From the NCBI GenBank assembly GCA_026196955.1, contig JAPHTO010000107.1:1-64000 (forward strand): 64,000 nucleotides of DNA, given 5' to 3'. A model generated the notes under the pieces. The model saw only the letters and a list, made by a program, of their open reading frames with translations. It did not search any database and was not told the origin of the DNA. The stretch's first letter is position 1; every line of letters starts with the position of its first letter. This document shows positions 27,074 to 37,348 of this stretch, one piece after another. Both the position numbers and the translations under genes were made by a program. The DNA comes from Colwellia sp. GTDB taxonomy: Bacteria > Pseudomonadota > Gammaproteobacteria > Enterobacterales > Alteromonadaceae.

Positions 27074-28087
27074 TTATGTCAGACCATTGACTATTTCTTT
27101 AACAAGTCCTGGGCCTTGATAAATAAACCCAGTATAAACCTGTACTAAACTGGCACCTGCTGCGATTTTTTCATTGGCATCTTCGCTCGATGCAATACCA
27201 CCAACTCCAATAATGGGCAGTTTATTATCTAGTGCTTTGCTTAGTATTCGAATTACCGTAGTACTTTTCTCTTTTACTGGCGCACCACTTAGTCCGCCCT
27301 GCTCTTCACCATACTCAAGACCTTCAACACCTTCACGAGATAAGGTTGTATTGGTTGCGATTACACCATCAATATTATTATCAATTAAACATTTCGCAAT
27401 AGACAACACCTCTTCTTCCGTTAAATCAGGTGCAATTTTCACAGCAAGCGGCACATATTTATTATACTGCTTAGCCAATACCGCTTGCTCTGCTTTTAAT
27501 GCGGATAACAACTCATTAAGTGCATCACCGTACTGTAGAGAGCGCAAACCGGGGGTATTAGGTGAAGAGATATTGACGGTAATATAAGTCGCATAATCAT
27601 AAACTTTGCGCATACAGTGCAAATAATCATCTTTTGCATTTTCTTCTGGGGTATCTTTGTTTTTACCAATATTGATACCTAAAACACCGTTAAATTTTGC
27701 CGCACGCACTTGTGAAACGAGGTAATCGACCCCTTTGTTATTAAAACCCATGCGATTAATAATGGCATTAGCTTCAGCTAGTCTAAAAATACGTGGCTTA
27801 TCGTTACCCGGTTGAGGTCTAGGTGTAATAGTGCCCACTTCAACAAAGCCAAAGCCCATGGCAGCAAATGCATCAACGCATTCCCCATTTTTATCTAAAC
27901 CTGCCGCTAAACCAACAGGGTTTGGAAAATCTATTCCCATAACGCTAACGGGCTTATTGGCAACTGTCTGCTTATAAAAATTATTTAGCACGCTAGAGCC
28001 TGTACTTTTTAAACTTTTAATTGTCAGCTCGTGAATAGTCTCGGCATCAAATTGAAAAAAAACTTTACGAATGGCTGAATAAAACAT
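27074..28087 (-). CDS. pyrD: Dihydroorotate dehydrogenase (quinone), class 2
   Basis: Fourth step of pyrimidine synthesis: oxidises dihydroorotate to orotate and passes electrons to the membrane quinone pool. 337 residues, as in E. coli PyrD (336). The N-terminal amphipathic membrane-association helices (about 1-40, [21 protein letters not shown]) mark class 2. FMN and substrate motifs include [14 protein letters not shown], the catalytic Ser region [36 protein letters not shown] and [12 protein letters not shown] bipartite hairpin terminator lies upstream of it, not downstream; downstream it abuts the TonB receptor gene. Confidence 0.97.
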   Translation of the reverse strand: MFYSAIRKVFFQFDAETIHELTIKSLKSTGSSVLNNFYKQTVANKPVSVMGIDFPNPVGLAAGLDKNGECVDAFAAMGFGFVEVGTITPRPQPGNDKPRIFRLAEANAIINRMGFNNKGVDYLVSQVRAAKFNGVLGINIGKNKDTPEENAKDDYLHCMRKVYDYATYITVNISSPNTPGLRSLQYGDALNELLSALKAEQAVLAKQYNKYVPLAVKIAPDLTEEEVLSIAKCLIDNNIDGVIATNTTLSREGVEGLEYGEEQGGLSGAPVKEKSTTVIRILSKALDNKLPIIGVGGIASSEDANEKIAAGASLVQVYTGFIYQGPGLVKEIVNGLT

Positions 28088-28126
28088 AACACCTCAAATT
28101 AGTGGCTCTTTTATAAGCGAGAAATA

Positions 28127-28166
28127 AAAATCCCCGCCTAACTTAATATCGTTAGACGGGGATTTT
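28127..28166 (-). terminator. Intrinsic terminator of the NAD-glutamate dehydrogenase gene (minus strand)
   Basis: AAAATCCCCG-C-CTAAC (28127-28142) pairs with GTTAG-A-CGGGGATTTT (28151-28166), one mismatch. Read on the minus strand it ends in TTTT and lies 44 bp downstream of the gdhB stop, before pyrD. Confidence 0.85.
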
Positions 28167-28209
28167 AGCAGTTTAGCTGTTTTTTATAAATTGCTTTTAA
28201 CCGGAAAAG

Positions 28210-31200
28210 TTAACTTTTCTTGGTTAATCTTTGACAATTTAAACTCAATAACATTAACTCTCTTAATGCCACAGAGAACTTAGCAAACTCATGGGTTTGA
28301 CCTACTTTAAAGTCAGCTAAAATATGCTTCCAACGCTCTAACGGCTGAGCATTAGTTTCTACCCAATCATCAAGCATCTTGTCTAGATCTTTTCCTTTAG
28401 CAGAGCAATCACAACGAAGCACAACTGAAGTCAATGAACGTTGTTGCCAATCTAGCTCTTCTCTAAATGAAGCTCTAGCAAGCGCTTGCCAGTGATTACC
28501 GACCGCTTGACGAGTAATTTGATCTAAGAACCAATGTAGCTCTAATCGCACACCAAGCTTGAAGTACAAACTAGCGACTAACTCAACATCACGCCCATCT
28601 TCTTCAACAATTTCAGCAATATCAAGCGCAGAGAAAATAGTGCTTAATTGTGAAATTCTAACAGCAACTTCTTTTGGTACGCCCGCAGAGCTAAGATCAG
28701 ACTCTACACGTTCTAATTGACTAACTTCCCCTTCAATAATCAAGCTATTGAGTTTCTTAGCCATGGTAGTAAAGGTAGGTCGATAAAGTGCTATTGACTG
28801 TTCAATAGACAATGATTTATTACGATGGCGTAAGAACCAACGCGTTGCACGCCTTACAGTTCGACGATACTGGAATAACATTTCAGTTTGAATCGCAGTC
28901 GAAATTTTATTATTCAACACTTCAATTTTTTGCCAAAAATCTTCTAATTCAAATACTGCACTGGCCATAGTGTAGCTATTGGCAATTTCAACAACCGTTG
29001 CGCCCGTTTCTTCTTGCATGCGATTAACAAAATTAAAGCCCATATCATTACCAATTTTGTTGGCTAATTTAGTAGCAATAATTTCAGCTCGCAGAGGATG
29101 TTGTTGCATTTGCTCTTGATACTTATCGCGAAGCTGTTTAGGGAATGAACCTATCAACAAGCCGTCGTGGTACGGGTTATTGGTAATATCTTCGTGAACA
29201 AGATCTTCTTTTAATACCATTTTGCTGTAGGCAAGTAATACTGAAAGCTCTGGTCTAGTTAACCCATTACCTTTAGATAACCTTTCCGCGATTTCTTCAT
29301 CATCAGGAATAAACTCTAGTGCTCTATCCAGTTTTCCTGTGCGCTCTAACTCATGAATAAAGCGTACTTGCTCTTTCAGTTGGTTAACACCACGCATTGC
29401 TGTAATAGACAATGAGTGAGTTTGACGATAACAATCTTCAATAACAATATCGGCAACTTCATCAGTCATATCATAAAGTAGTTTATTACGTTGCTTAACG
29501 GTTAAGTCACCGTTTTGTACTAAACCATTTAACAAAATCTTAATGTTTACTTCATTATCTGAGCAATCAACACCACCAGCATTGTCAACAGCATCGGTAT
29601 TAATTCGACCACCCGTTGCGGCAAACTCAATTCGACCCAACTGAGTTAAGCCTAAGTTACCGCCTTCACCAACAACTTTCGCTTGTAGCTCTGCGCCATT
29701 AATGCGTAAAGAATCATTAGCTCTATCACCAACTTCTAAATGAGTTTCCTTACTACCTTTAACATAAGTACCAATACCACCATTCCATAGTAAATCTACT
29801 TTCATGGTTAATATTGCTTGAATTAAATCGTTTGGTGACATGCTTTGTTTTTGCGTGCCCAACATTTTTTTAATTTCTGGCGTTAGCTTGATGGACTTAA
29901 CATGACGACTAAAGATACCACCACCGGCTGAGATAAGTTTCTCATTGTAATCTTCCCAGCTACAACCCGGTAAATTAAATAAACGCTCACGCTCTAGATA
30001 GGTTTTAGCCGAATCAGGGGTAGGATCAATAAAGATATGCATGTGGTTAAAGGCTGCTTGCAAACAAATGTGTTTAGATAACAACATGCCGTTACCAAAT
30101 ACATCACCCGCCATATCGCCAATAGCGATACAGGTAAAGTCAGTAGTTTGGCAATCAATATCCATCTCTCTAAAGTGACGTTTTACAGACTCCCAAGCAC
30201 CTTTTGCCGTAATACCCATGGCTTTGTGGTCATAACCAACACTACCACCTGAAGCGAATGCATCACCTAACCAAAAGTTATACTCTTCCGATATACCATT
30301 AGCTATATCAGAGAATGTCGCGGTTCCTTTATCAGCAGCAACCACTAAATACGCATCATCTTCGTCAAGACGCACAACATCAACTGGTGGCACAATTTCA
30401 CCATTAACAATGTTGTCGGTAATATCTAATAATGCTCGAATAAAGGTTCTATAACACTCTTTACCTGCTTCAAATATTTCTTGGCGTGTACCATTAGGTA
30501 ACTGTTTACAAACAAAGCCACCTTTTGCACCTACAGGTACAATAACCGTGTTTTTAACTTGTTGCGCTTTTACTAGACCTAATACTTCGGTACGGAAATC
30601 TTCTCGTCTATCTGACCAACGTAAGCCACCGCGAGCAACTTTACCGCCACGTAAATGAACACCTTCAACTTGTGGCGAATAAACAAAAATTTCAAACTTA
30701 GGTACCGGCAATGGCATTTCGCTGATTTTTTCAGGAACAATCTTAAAGGAAATATAAGGTTTATCTCCCATCAACTTATCTACTTGGAAATAGTTTGTAC
30801 GTATGGTTGCGCAAATCATTTCTACAAATCGACGAATAATACGGTCATCATCAAGATTAGCGACGTTATCGAGTGAATTTTCGATTTCACTCAATAATTT
30901 AGTTTCTGCTTTTTCCTTAGCTGACGGTGTTGATTTACTGCTTGGATCAAAACGTAAAACAAAGAGTTTTATCAGTAACTCTGCAATAGCTGGGTAAGAG
31001 GCAAAGGTATCTTCAATATAACTTTGACTAAAACGGCCACCAATTTGGCGCTCATATTTAGCAAAGGCACGTAAAATAGAAACACTGCGCCCTTCAAGGC
31101 CAGCACCTAAAATCAAACGGTTAAAACCATCATCTTCAAGATCGCCATGCCACACTTTAGCAAAAGCATCTTGGAAAAGTGTTCGCACTTTGTAAACATC

Positions 31201-33078
31201 AAAATCACTTGTGCCGGTTAGCAACATAGAGAAATCTAAAATCCAAAATGTTTCACCATCACTACTTTTTATCGCATAAGGACTTTCGCCGATAACCCGA
31301 AGACCAAAGTTTTCCAACATTGGCAACACATCAGATAAATGGATTGGGTCGCCTTTATGGAATAGCTTTAATTTAACAAAACGACTACCAGCTTTTTCTT
31401 CTACTGGTTGGTAGAACAACATCTCTAAATTGTCTGAAAAATTCACTCTCTCTAACTTTTCAATATCAACAATTGCAGAGCCTGGTAGAACTTCATCTTT
31501 ATAGGCTTGCGGGAAGTTAGCATATTTACGGCTTAATGATTTAGCAGCACTTTCCCCTCTATTTGCTGAAAGTGCACTAACAAGTTTATCATCCCAATTA
31601 CGGGCTGCTTCATTTAAATTCTTTTCAATTTCTTTCACGTTGATATCTGCTTTTGTTGATTTAACTCGAACAATATAATGAGTTCTCGCCTGAACTGATT
31701 CCGAAAAGTAAGTGGTAAACTCTACATCTTCATCACTGCCAAATGCTTCTTGTAATAAACGCTGAGTTTCAATGCGTAATTTGGTGTTATAGCGTTCACG
31801 TGGTACGTAAACCATACAAGAATAGAACCGATCAAAAGCATCGCGTCTAACAAACAGACCGCAATAATCGCGCTCTTGCATTTGAAGAATACCCATAACA
31901 TTTTGCAATAACTCATCGATACTCGATTGTAAAATCTCATCACGAGGATAAGTTTCCAAAATATTAATTAAGGTTTTATAAGCGTGAGTGCCTTTAGCAA
32001 AACCAGAGGCATCACAAACAGAAGACACTTTCGATTTGATTAACGGCAAGTTCAAGGCACTGTTTGTATAATAAGCCGAGCCAAAGAGGCCAATAAAACG
32101 CTCTTCACCTACAACATTTCCTTTGCTATCAAAACGTTTAACGCCAATGTAATCTAAATGAGCAGGCCTGTGTACTCTTGAGCGTGAGTTGGTTTTAGTC
32201 AAAATCAAATGATTGTTCCCTAACGCAATTTCACGACCTGATTCACTTAAGCTAGAGATTAATCGACTTTTTGTACCATTAGAGTTTTTCATTAACCCTA
32301 GGCTAGAATCCATGTTTGCTTCTAGCTTAATATCCCCCTTAACGGCCTTAACATCGTATGAACGATATCCCATCAAGGTAAAATTATTCGCGGCTAACCA
32401 AGATAAAAATTCAACGGTATCTTCTTTTGCTTTTTTAGTGCCGGGTAATGTCGCTTTTTTAACACCATCAATGATAACGTTAAACTGCTCTAGCATAGGT
32501 TGCCAATCATTAACCGTCAGTGATATATCTTCCACTACACTTAATAATTCAGCCTTAATATTATTTAACTCTTGCTCTGAGGATTGACGATCAATTTCAA
32601 TAAAGAAGACAGTTTCTTGTGATGTTGCCTTAATTTTACTCTCAACAGCAGAGGCCAATTTATTAATTTGCTGCTTTTTATCACGCACAATCTTTAATGG
32701 TGAATTCAGCATTAAATGAGGAGATAAACCTAAACGGTTTAAGGCAATTCTAATAGAGTCAACTAAAAAAGGCATATCCTTAACGATAACTTCAATAACA
32801 GTATGGCTTGATTTCCAACCATTTTTATTCACTGAAGGGTTAAAAACATGAATTACTGGCGCGTCATCAGTATGTTCATTGAGTGAGCTCCACAAACTTA
32901 GCGTAGCACCATACATATCACTATCATTTCGGTTTGCTAAATCTAGGGAAGAAATATTGCTATACAGTAAATTAGCAAATTGTTCTACTAATGCTGCAGA
33001 TTCTTGTGGTACTTTTTTGTTAATTAATTGTGCTACGTTTTTTAGTATCACAGAGGGTGAACCATTTACTAACGCCAT
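28210..33078 (-). CDS. gdhB: NAD-specific glutamate dehydrogenase, large (GDH180) type
   Basis: Oxidative deamination of glutamate to 2-oxoglutarate and ammonium with NAD, a catabolic role. At 1622 residues it is the normal size of the roughly 180-kDa class known from Pseudomonas and Streptomyces. A long N-terminal regulatory part (about 1-700, with ACT-like segments such as VPRERYNTKLR) precedes the catalytic core, where the substrate-lysine region GGLRWSDRREDFRTEVLGL and VPVGAKGGFVCKQLP are visible around 835-885, followed by the nucleotide-binding domain (GDMAGDVFGNGMLLS, then LLWNGGIGTYVKG). AAAGGA precedes the start. It is monocistronic, with a 640-bp upstream region and its own terminator. 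The class is often allosterically controlled by amino acids; that is family knowledge. Confidence 0.96.
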   Translation of the reverse strand: MALVNGSPSVILKNVAQLINKKVPQESAALVEQFANLLYSNISSLDLANRNDSDMYGATLSLWSSLNEHTDDAPVIHVFNPSVNKNGWKSSHTVIEVIVKDMPFLVDSIRIALNRLGLSPHLMLNSPLKIVRDKKQQINKLASAVESKIKATSQETVFFIEIDRQSSEQELNNIKAELLSVVEDISLTVNDWQPMLEQFNVIIDGVKKATLPGTKKAKEDTVEFLSWLAANNFTLMGYRSYDVKAVKGDIKLEANMDSSLGLMKNSNGTKSRLISSLSESGREIALGNNHLILTKTNSRSRVHRPAHLDYIGVKRFDSKGNVVGEERFIGLFGSAYYTNSALNLPLIKSKVSSVCDASGFAKGTHAYKTLINILETYPRDEILQSSIDELLQNVMGILQMQERDYCGLFVRRDAFDRFYSCMVYVPRERYNTKLRIETQRLLQEAFGSDEDVEFTTYFSESVQARTHYIVRVKSTKADINVKEIEKNLNEAARNWDDKLVSALSANRGESAAKSLSRKYANFPQAYKDEVLPGSAIVDIEKLERVNFSDNLEMLFYQPVEEKAGSRFVKLKLFHKGDPIHLSDVLPMLENFGLRVIGESPYAIKSSDGETFWILDFSMLLTGTSDFDVYKVRTLFQDAFAKVWHGDLEDDGFNRLILGAGLEGRSVSILRAFAKYERQIGGRFSQSYIEDTFASYPAIAELLIKLFVLRFDPSSKSTPSAKEKAETKLLSEIENSLDNVANLDDDRIIRRFVEMICATIRTNYFQVDKLMGDKPYISFKIVPEKISEMPLPVPKFEIFVYSPQVEGVHLRGGKVARGGLRWSDRREDFRTEVLGLVKAQQVKNTVIVPVGAKGGFVCKQLPNGTRQEIFEAGKECYRTFIRALLDITDNIVNGEIVPPVDVVRLDEDDAYLVVAADKGTATFSDIANGISEEYNFWLGDAFASGGSVGYDHKAMGITAKGAWESVKRHFREMDIDCQTTDFTCIAIGDMAGDVFGNGMLLSKHICLQAAFNHMHIFIDPTPDSAKTYLERERLFNLPGCSWEDYNEKLISAGGGIFSRHVKSIKLTPEIKKMLGTQKQSMSPNDLIQAILTMKVDLLWNGGIGTYVKGSKETHLEVGDRANDSLRINGAELQAKVVGEGGNLGLTQLGRIEFAATGGRINTDAVDNAGGVDCSDNEVNIKILLNGLVQNGDLTVKQRNKLLYDMTDEVADIVIEDCYRQTHSLSITAMRGVNQLKEQVRFIHELERTGKLDRALEFIPDDEEIAERLSKGNGLTRPELSVLLAYSKMVLKEDLVHEDITNNPYHDGLLIGSFPKQLRDKYQEQMQQHPLRAEIIATKLANKIGNDMGFNFVNRMQEETGATVVEIANSYTMASAVFELEDFWQKIEVLNNKISTAIQTEMLFQYRRTVRRATRWFLRHRNKSLSIEQSIALYRPTFTTMAKKLNSLIIEGEVSQLERVESDLSSAGVPKEVAVRISQLSTIFSALDIAEIVEEDGRDVELVASLYFKLGVRLELHWFLDQITRQAVGNHWQALARASFREELDWQQRSLTSVVLRCDCSAKGKDLDKMLDDWVETNAQPLERWKHILADFKVGQTHEFAKFSVALRELMLLSLNCQRLTKKS

Positions 33079-33720
33079 GATTTTTCCTTTCGCTCATTTT
33101 TTAAATAAAAAGTTAAATTAAAAGTATTTAAAAAGAAATTTGTAATAATTGAGTTTGTTTTATTGTTATATATAGCTATAAAAAGCGCTCTCTAGAAACT
33201 GTTGTAAAACTAGAATTAAAAGCTTTTATAGTATAGTACAGATTTTATGAATAAATTTAAGCGATTGCGAGTGTTTTTTAATATTAATTACGAAAGCTTT
33301 TGTAGTGAAATGAACCGTTTTTTTTACATTAATTTTTGTTTATGCAAATATGCTAAATAACTACAGCTTATTTTCACTATTTCTTGTTTAACTATACAGT
33401 TTAAGCGTAAATTTTTAATTTAAAAAACAGGCTAACAAGGCAATAATTTTTTAAAAATATTTTTATTCCGCAAAGATTATTGCCCTTTTCTTCCAGCGCT
33501 TTTTAATTTATAGCTCACAAAAATAACCAATCAGATGATAAAAATAGCTTTTGGTTATCTACGATACTGCCCAAGTTTTATATGAAAATAATGAGCAAAC
33601 GCGCCAAAAAAGAATTTGAATGATTTACTTAGTCTGCTATTTCTTAGGTTAAAACCAATAAAAAATCCCAGCTAAATAGCTGGGATTTTGATTATTCACA
33701 AGCAAAACTCTCTGCTTTGC
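33079..33720. other. Intergenic region of 642 bp, very AT-rich, no gene seen
   Basis: Lies upstream of gdhB and downstream of the RND gene. I see no open frame with coding character. It holds the gdhB promoter region, a 9-bp inverted repeat GGCAATAAT / ATTATTGCC (33439-33447 with 33476-33484) and, at its far end, the RND terminator. Confidence 0.6.
33662..33689 (-). terminator. Intrinsic terminator of the RND exporter gene
   Basis: AAAATCCCAGCT, loop AAAT, AGCTGGGATTTT: perfect 12-bp stem, 32 bp beyond the RND stop on the minus strand, with a run of T on that strand. Confidence 0.9.
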
Positions 33721-36036
33721 TTATTTTTTGTTTGACCATAAAAATGCGGACAATGCCGGTAAAACGATAATGGCAGCAAGCATATTAACTAAAAACATAA
33801 AGGTTAATAAAATGCCCATATCAACTTGGAATTTTAAATCAGAAAAGAACCAAGTAGAAACTCCGATGGCTAGCGTTACCCCAGTAATTAAAACTGCACT
33901 TCCTCGCTCTTTTAATGCAGCAAGGTAAGCATCATGCACATTCGCACCTTCTTTGAGCTTAGTGCTCATGGTAGATAAAATATAAATACCGTAATCAACA
34001 CCAATACCAACACCTAAAGCGATTACTGGCAAGGTTGATACCGTTAAGCCAATATCTAACACTGTCATCAACCATTGCGCTAGTGTTGATACAACATATA
34101 GAGGTAATACGACAACAACGGTTGCACGAACACTTCTAAAGCTTAATAGACATAAAATAATCACTGCCCCATAGACATAAATCATCATAGGCAGTTGCGC
34201 TTCGGCTACAGCTTCATTGGTTGCGGCCATCACGCCAACAGGCCCAGAAGCCAACTTAAATTGTAAGTGTTGAGTATTTAATTCTTGCGCAGCTATTTTT
34301 ACTTGTTCAATAACTCGATTAATAGTTTCGGCCTTGTGATCTTGCAAAAACAATATCACTGGCATCACACTACAATCTCGGTTCAATAGACCACTGGATG
34401 AAGGCACACGCGCAATAGATTGAACAAGTGTCTGTTGGTTACGTGGTATAACACGCCAATTGGGATTACCTTCGTTATAACCCGCGTTCACTATTTTAGA
34501 AATAGACGATAGACTGACCGCAGATTGCACACCAGCCACGTTCTCCATTCGCCATTGAAATCTATCAATGGTACTCATAGTGTCGTAATAGGTACATGCA
34601 TCGGGTGTGGTTTCGATAATCACCGACATATAATCGACGCTAATAGCATACTTATTGGTGATTAAAAATGTATCTTGGTTATAGCGTGACGACTCATGCA
34701 ACGCTGGCGCACCCGCGTGTAACTCGCCAATTTTCAAATACTGAGCATTAAATAAACCTAGCGCGTACAAGACAACCGTTACCACTAAAATGACAATCGC
34801 TGGGCCTTTTGTGGCAAAGCTAGCCATAAAACGCCACACAGGGCTTTCTTCACCAATATTGCCTGCAGTATTATTTCGATCTTTTGGCGTAATGGTTAAA
34901 TATGACACTAATAAAGGCAGTAAGATCAAGTTAGTTAAAATGATCATAGCCACACCTAAAGAAGCCGTAATAGCTAGCTCTCGAATAATGCCAATATCGA
35001 TAGATAACAAGGTCATAAAACCAACAGTATCAGAAAGTAGCGCTATCCCTCCTGGTATTAATAAGGCTCTAAAACTTGCTTGTGCCGCTGCTTGCGAGCT
35101 TAATCCTTCATGAACCTGCTTCACCACAGAGTTAATCATTTGCACGCCATGACTTACGCCGATAGCAAAAACTAAGAAAGGCACTAAGATGGACATAGGG
35201 TCTAAACCAAAACCTAAGGTAGATAACATGCCCATTTGCCAAACAACAGCGACCAAAGAACACACTATTGGCAGCAAGGTTAAACTGACTGAATGACAGA
35301 AGAAAAACACCATAACAGCAGTGATCGCTATGGCAATAGCAAAAAAGACTACAACGCCTTTAGCTCCTTCTGCTACATCGCCAACCATCTTAGCAAAACC
35401 AATGATATGAACTGATATCTTGCCTTGCTCAAATTCTGCCCTAACCTCCTGCTCTAACTGAGCAGCTATCTTTAAAGTATCAAGCTTTTCACCCGTGTCA
35501 GGATTAAAGTCAAGTAATGACGCTTTAACCATTGCACAACTATAATCATCGGCAACGATACTCCCTACAATGCCTGCTTTTTCAATATTGCCCTTTACAA
35601 TGGCTAAGCCTTGCTCATCGGGTTGAAAATCAGCAGGAATAACAGGTCCGCCTGCAAAGCCGTCTTCAACTACTTCAACAAAGCGCGTACTTGGAGAAAA
35701 TAAAGATTTAACTTGAATACGATCAACACCAGGAATAAAGAATAACTTATCATGCACCCCTTTCAGCGCATCAAAAAAATCAGCATTAAAAATATCATCA
35801 TCTTTATTACACACTGAAATCAAAATATTATTAGCGCCACCAAAATTTTCACGGTGCTTTAAATAGGTTTTCATATAACTATGATTTAAGGGGATATTTT
35901 TTGTAAAAGAGGCATCTAATTTGATTTGTGTAGCTTGAAAAAGCAAAAAGACACTGGCTATAACAAAAAGCATAAGTACAAAAAACTTATGACGGAAAAG
36001 GCCAACTTCTAAACGGTTTGCGAGGGAAATTTTCAT
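33721..36036 (-). CDS. RND-superfamily exporter (MMPL/HpnN-like, inner membrane)
   Basis: 771 residues in two homologous halves, each with one membrane segment, a periplasmic domain of about 200 residues and a cluster of five segments; first segment about 15-33, clusters about 215-385 and 615-765. The half-repeat signatures VFAIGVSHGVQMINS and GVGIGVDYGIYILS carry the membrane acidic or polar residues used for proton coupling. This is the short RND/MMPL type used for lipids and other hydrophobic compounds rather than the long tripartite drug-pump type. It follows the YCF48-like gene by 58 bp on the same strand and ends at a strong terminator. Grouping with DUF1302 and DUF1329 genes points to an envelope transport machine; the cargo is unknown. 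Confidence 0.88.
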   Translation of the reverse strand: MKISLANRLEVGLFRHKFFVLMLFVIASVFLLFQATQIKLDASFTKNIPLNHSYMKTYLKHRENFGGANNILISVCNKDDDIFNADFFDALKGVHDKLFFIPGVDRIQVKSLFSPSTRFVEVVEDGFAGGPVIPADFQPDEQGLAIVKGNIEKAGIVGSIVADDYSCAMVKASLLDFNPDTGEKLDTLKIAAQLEQEVRAEFEQGKISVHIIGFAKMVGDVAEGAKGVVVFFAIAIAITAVMVFFFCHSVSLTLLPIVCSLVAVVWQMGMLSTLGFGLDPMSILVPFLVFAIGVSHGVQMINSVVKQVHEGLSSQAAAQASFRALLIPGGIALLSDTVGFMTLLSIDIGIIRELAITASLGVAMIILTNLILLPLLVSYLTITPKDRNNTAGNIGEESPVWRFMASFATKGPAIVILVVTVVLYALGLFNAQYLKIGELHAGAPALHESSRYNQDTFLITNKYAISVDYMSVIIETTPDACTYYDTMSTIDRFQWRMENVAGVQSAVSLSSISKIVNAGYNEGNPNWRVIPRNQQTLVQSIARVPSSSGLLNRDCSVMPVILFLQDHKAETINRVIEQVKIAAQELNTQHLQFKLASGPVGVMAATNEAVAEAQLPMMIYVYGAVIILCLLSFRSVRATVVVVLPLYVVSTLAQWLMTVLDIGLTVSTLPVIALGVGIGVDYGIYILSTMSTKLKEGANVHDAYLAALKERGSAVLITGVTLAIGVSTWFFSDLKFQVDMGILLTFMFLVNMLAAIIVLPALSAFLWSNKK

Positions 36037-36094
36037 AAAATTTTATAATCCAACTGTATTTTATACTAATACTTCTAAAGAATAATGTTGCTAA

Positions 36095-37117
36095 CTATAA
36101 GGCGATCACTTTAACACCAACATCAGAAACAACAATCAATTGATTTTTGAACCAAACGCCAGCTATGAGTGCTTTGCCATCTTTTTGCATACGAATGCGA
36201 TAATTTAAACCATCATCAACACTTTCAAGCAAAGTGCCATTATTAGCTAATAAAAATATTCTATTATTATCGGCTAAAACAATATCATTGATTAAGGCGG
36301 TAGTATCAGTTGGTATTTGCTGCCACGGGGTGCCATTTTGCAAACTTCTAAACACATGGCCTCGTAAGCCAACCACTAATAAATTGCCTTTTTGCGTTCT
36401 CGCTAAGTCAAAAAAAGATCCTTGATAAATTTCATCAAAAGGCTGCCAACTAATGCCAAAATCATTGCTTTTTGCAATTAAACCAATTTCGCCAACTAAA
36501 TATAATGTTCTACCATCAACGACTAAACGATTAAAGTGAGGAAGAATTGATGATGCTTCATCTAAATACGCTTCTTCATCTTCTTGTTTAAGTTCAGCTA
36601 GGTAATCAGCATCATCAGGTAGTAGAAATTCATCATGGAATTCATTTTGCCATGTTTGACCACCATCTATAGTGCGGAAAAACATGCCATAAGCGCCGAT
36701 AGCAACGCCTTCAAGGGGGGATTTAAAAACAATATCAAGCAAAGGTTTTTCTAATTCAGGTTTAAATTGCTGAATTTGCCAAGTTTGACCTGCATCTTGG
36801 CTGTGCAAAATAATGCCATCATGGCCAACTGCCCAGCCCAGTTGCTCGTTAAAGAAAAATACGCTTGTTAATGTTGTTTGCACAGGCACACTGGCTTGTT
36901 GCCACGTTTGCCCGTCTGTTGATAATAAGATATGACCACGCTCACCAACGGCTATTAATTTTTCTTGGCCAATACTCGTTATATCTAATAATAAAGATTT
37001 ACTCGCTAAAGGGGCTTTTACTGAAGGTGATAAGGAGGAGCTATCTGCAGCGACACATACTTGTGTCAATAATGACAACAAAAAAAGACTGCAAAAAATA
37101 GAAGAAATAAAACGCAT
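36095..37117 (-). CDS. YCF48-related beta-propeller protein, exported
   Basis: 340 residues: signal peptide (MRFISSIFCSLFLLSLLTQ, cleavage near CVAA) then repeated BNR/YCF48 blades with the pattern S-x-D-x-G-x-x-W (TDGQTWQQA, QDAGQTWQI, IDGGQTWQN, NDFGISWQP). The family resembles the photosystem II assembly factor Ycf48, but in non-photosynthetic bacteria these genes accompany RND and DUF1329/DUF1302 genes, as here. A periplasmic adaptor role is plausible, unproven. Confidence 0.85.
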   Translation of the reverse strand: MRFISSIFCSLFLLSLLTQVCVAADSSSLSPSVKAPLASKSLLLDITSIGQEKLIAVGERGHILLSTDGQTWQQASVPVQTTLTSVFFFNEQLGWAVGHDGIILHSQDAGQTWQIQQFKPELEKPLLDIVFKSPLEGVAIGAYGMFFRTIDGGQTWQNEFHDEFLLPDDADYLAELKQEDEEAYLDEASSILPHFNRLVVDGRTLYLVGEIGLIAKSNDFGISWQPFDEIYQGSFFDLARTQKGNLLVVGLRGHVFRSLQNGTPWQQIPTDTTALINDIVLADNNRIFLLANNGTLLESVDDGLNYRIRMQKDGKALIAGVWFKNQLIVVSDVGVKVIAL

Positions 37118-37306
37118 GATTTAAGCTCTTATTACGATAAAAATTACGATTCACCTGTTTTTCTCCCCACATAAAAGAATGCAGGTTTAAGAGTTAAAAC
37201 TACTATTTAATCAAACAGGGCCTGAAATAACAGTTTACTCTGAATAAGGTGGATAATTACAACAAATACTAAAAATTAAACAAATAAATATACTATAGCA
37301 ATAATA

Positions 37307-37333
37307 AAAACGGCTGACATAGTCAGCCGTTTT
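37307..37333 (-). terminator. Intrinsic terminator between the DUF1329 and YCF48-like genes
   Basis: AAAACGGCTGA, loop CATAG, TCAGCCGTTTT; 16 bp beyond the DUF1329 stop on the minus strand. It splits the cluster into DUF1302-DUF1329 and YCF48-RND, or limits read-through between them. Confidence 0.85.
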
Positions 37334-37348
37334 ACTCACGATAGAAGG

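Noticed and set aside
27174-27587. 137-codon open frame antisense to pyrD
   Set aside because: Lies wholly inside pyrD, low-complexity Ser/Thr/Pro composition, no ribosome site; a shadow of the real frame.
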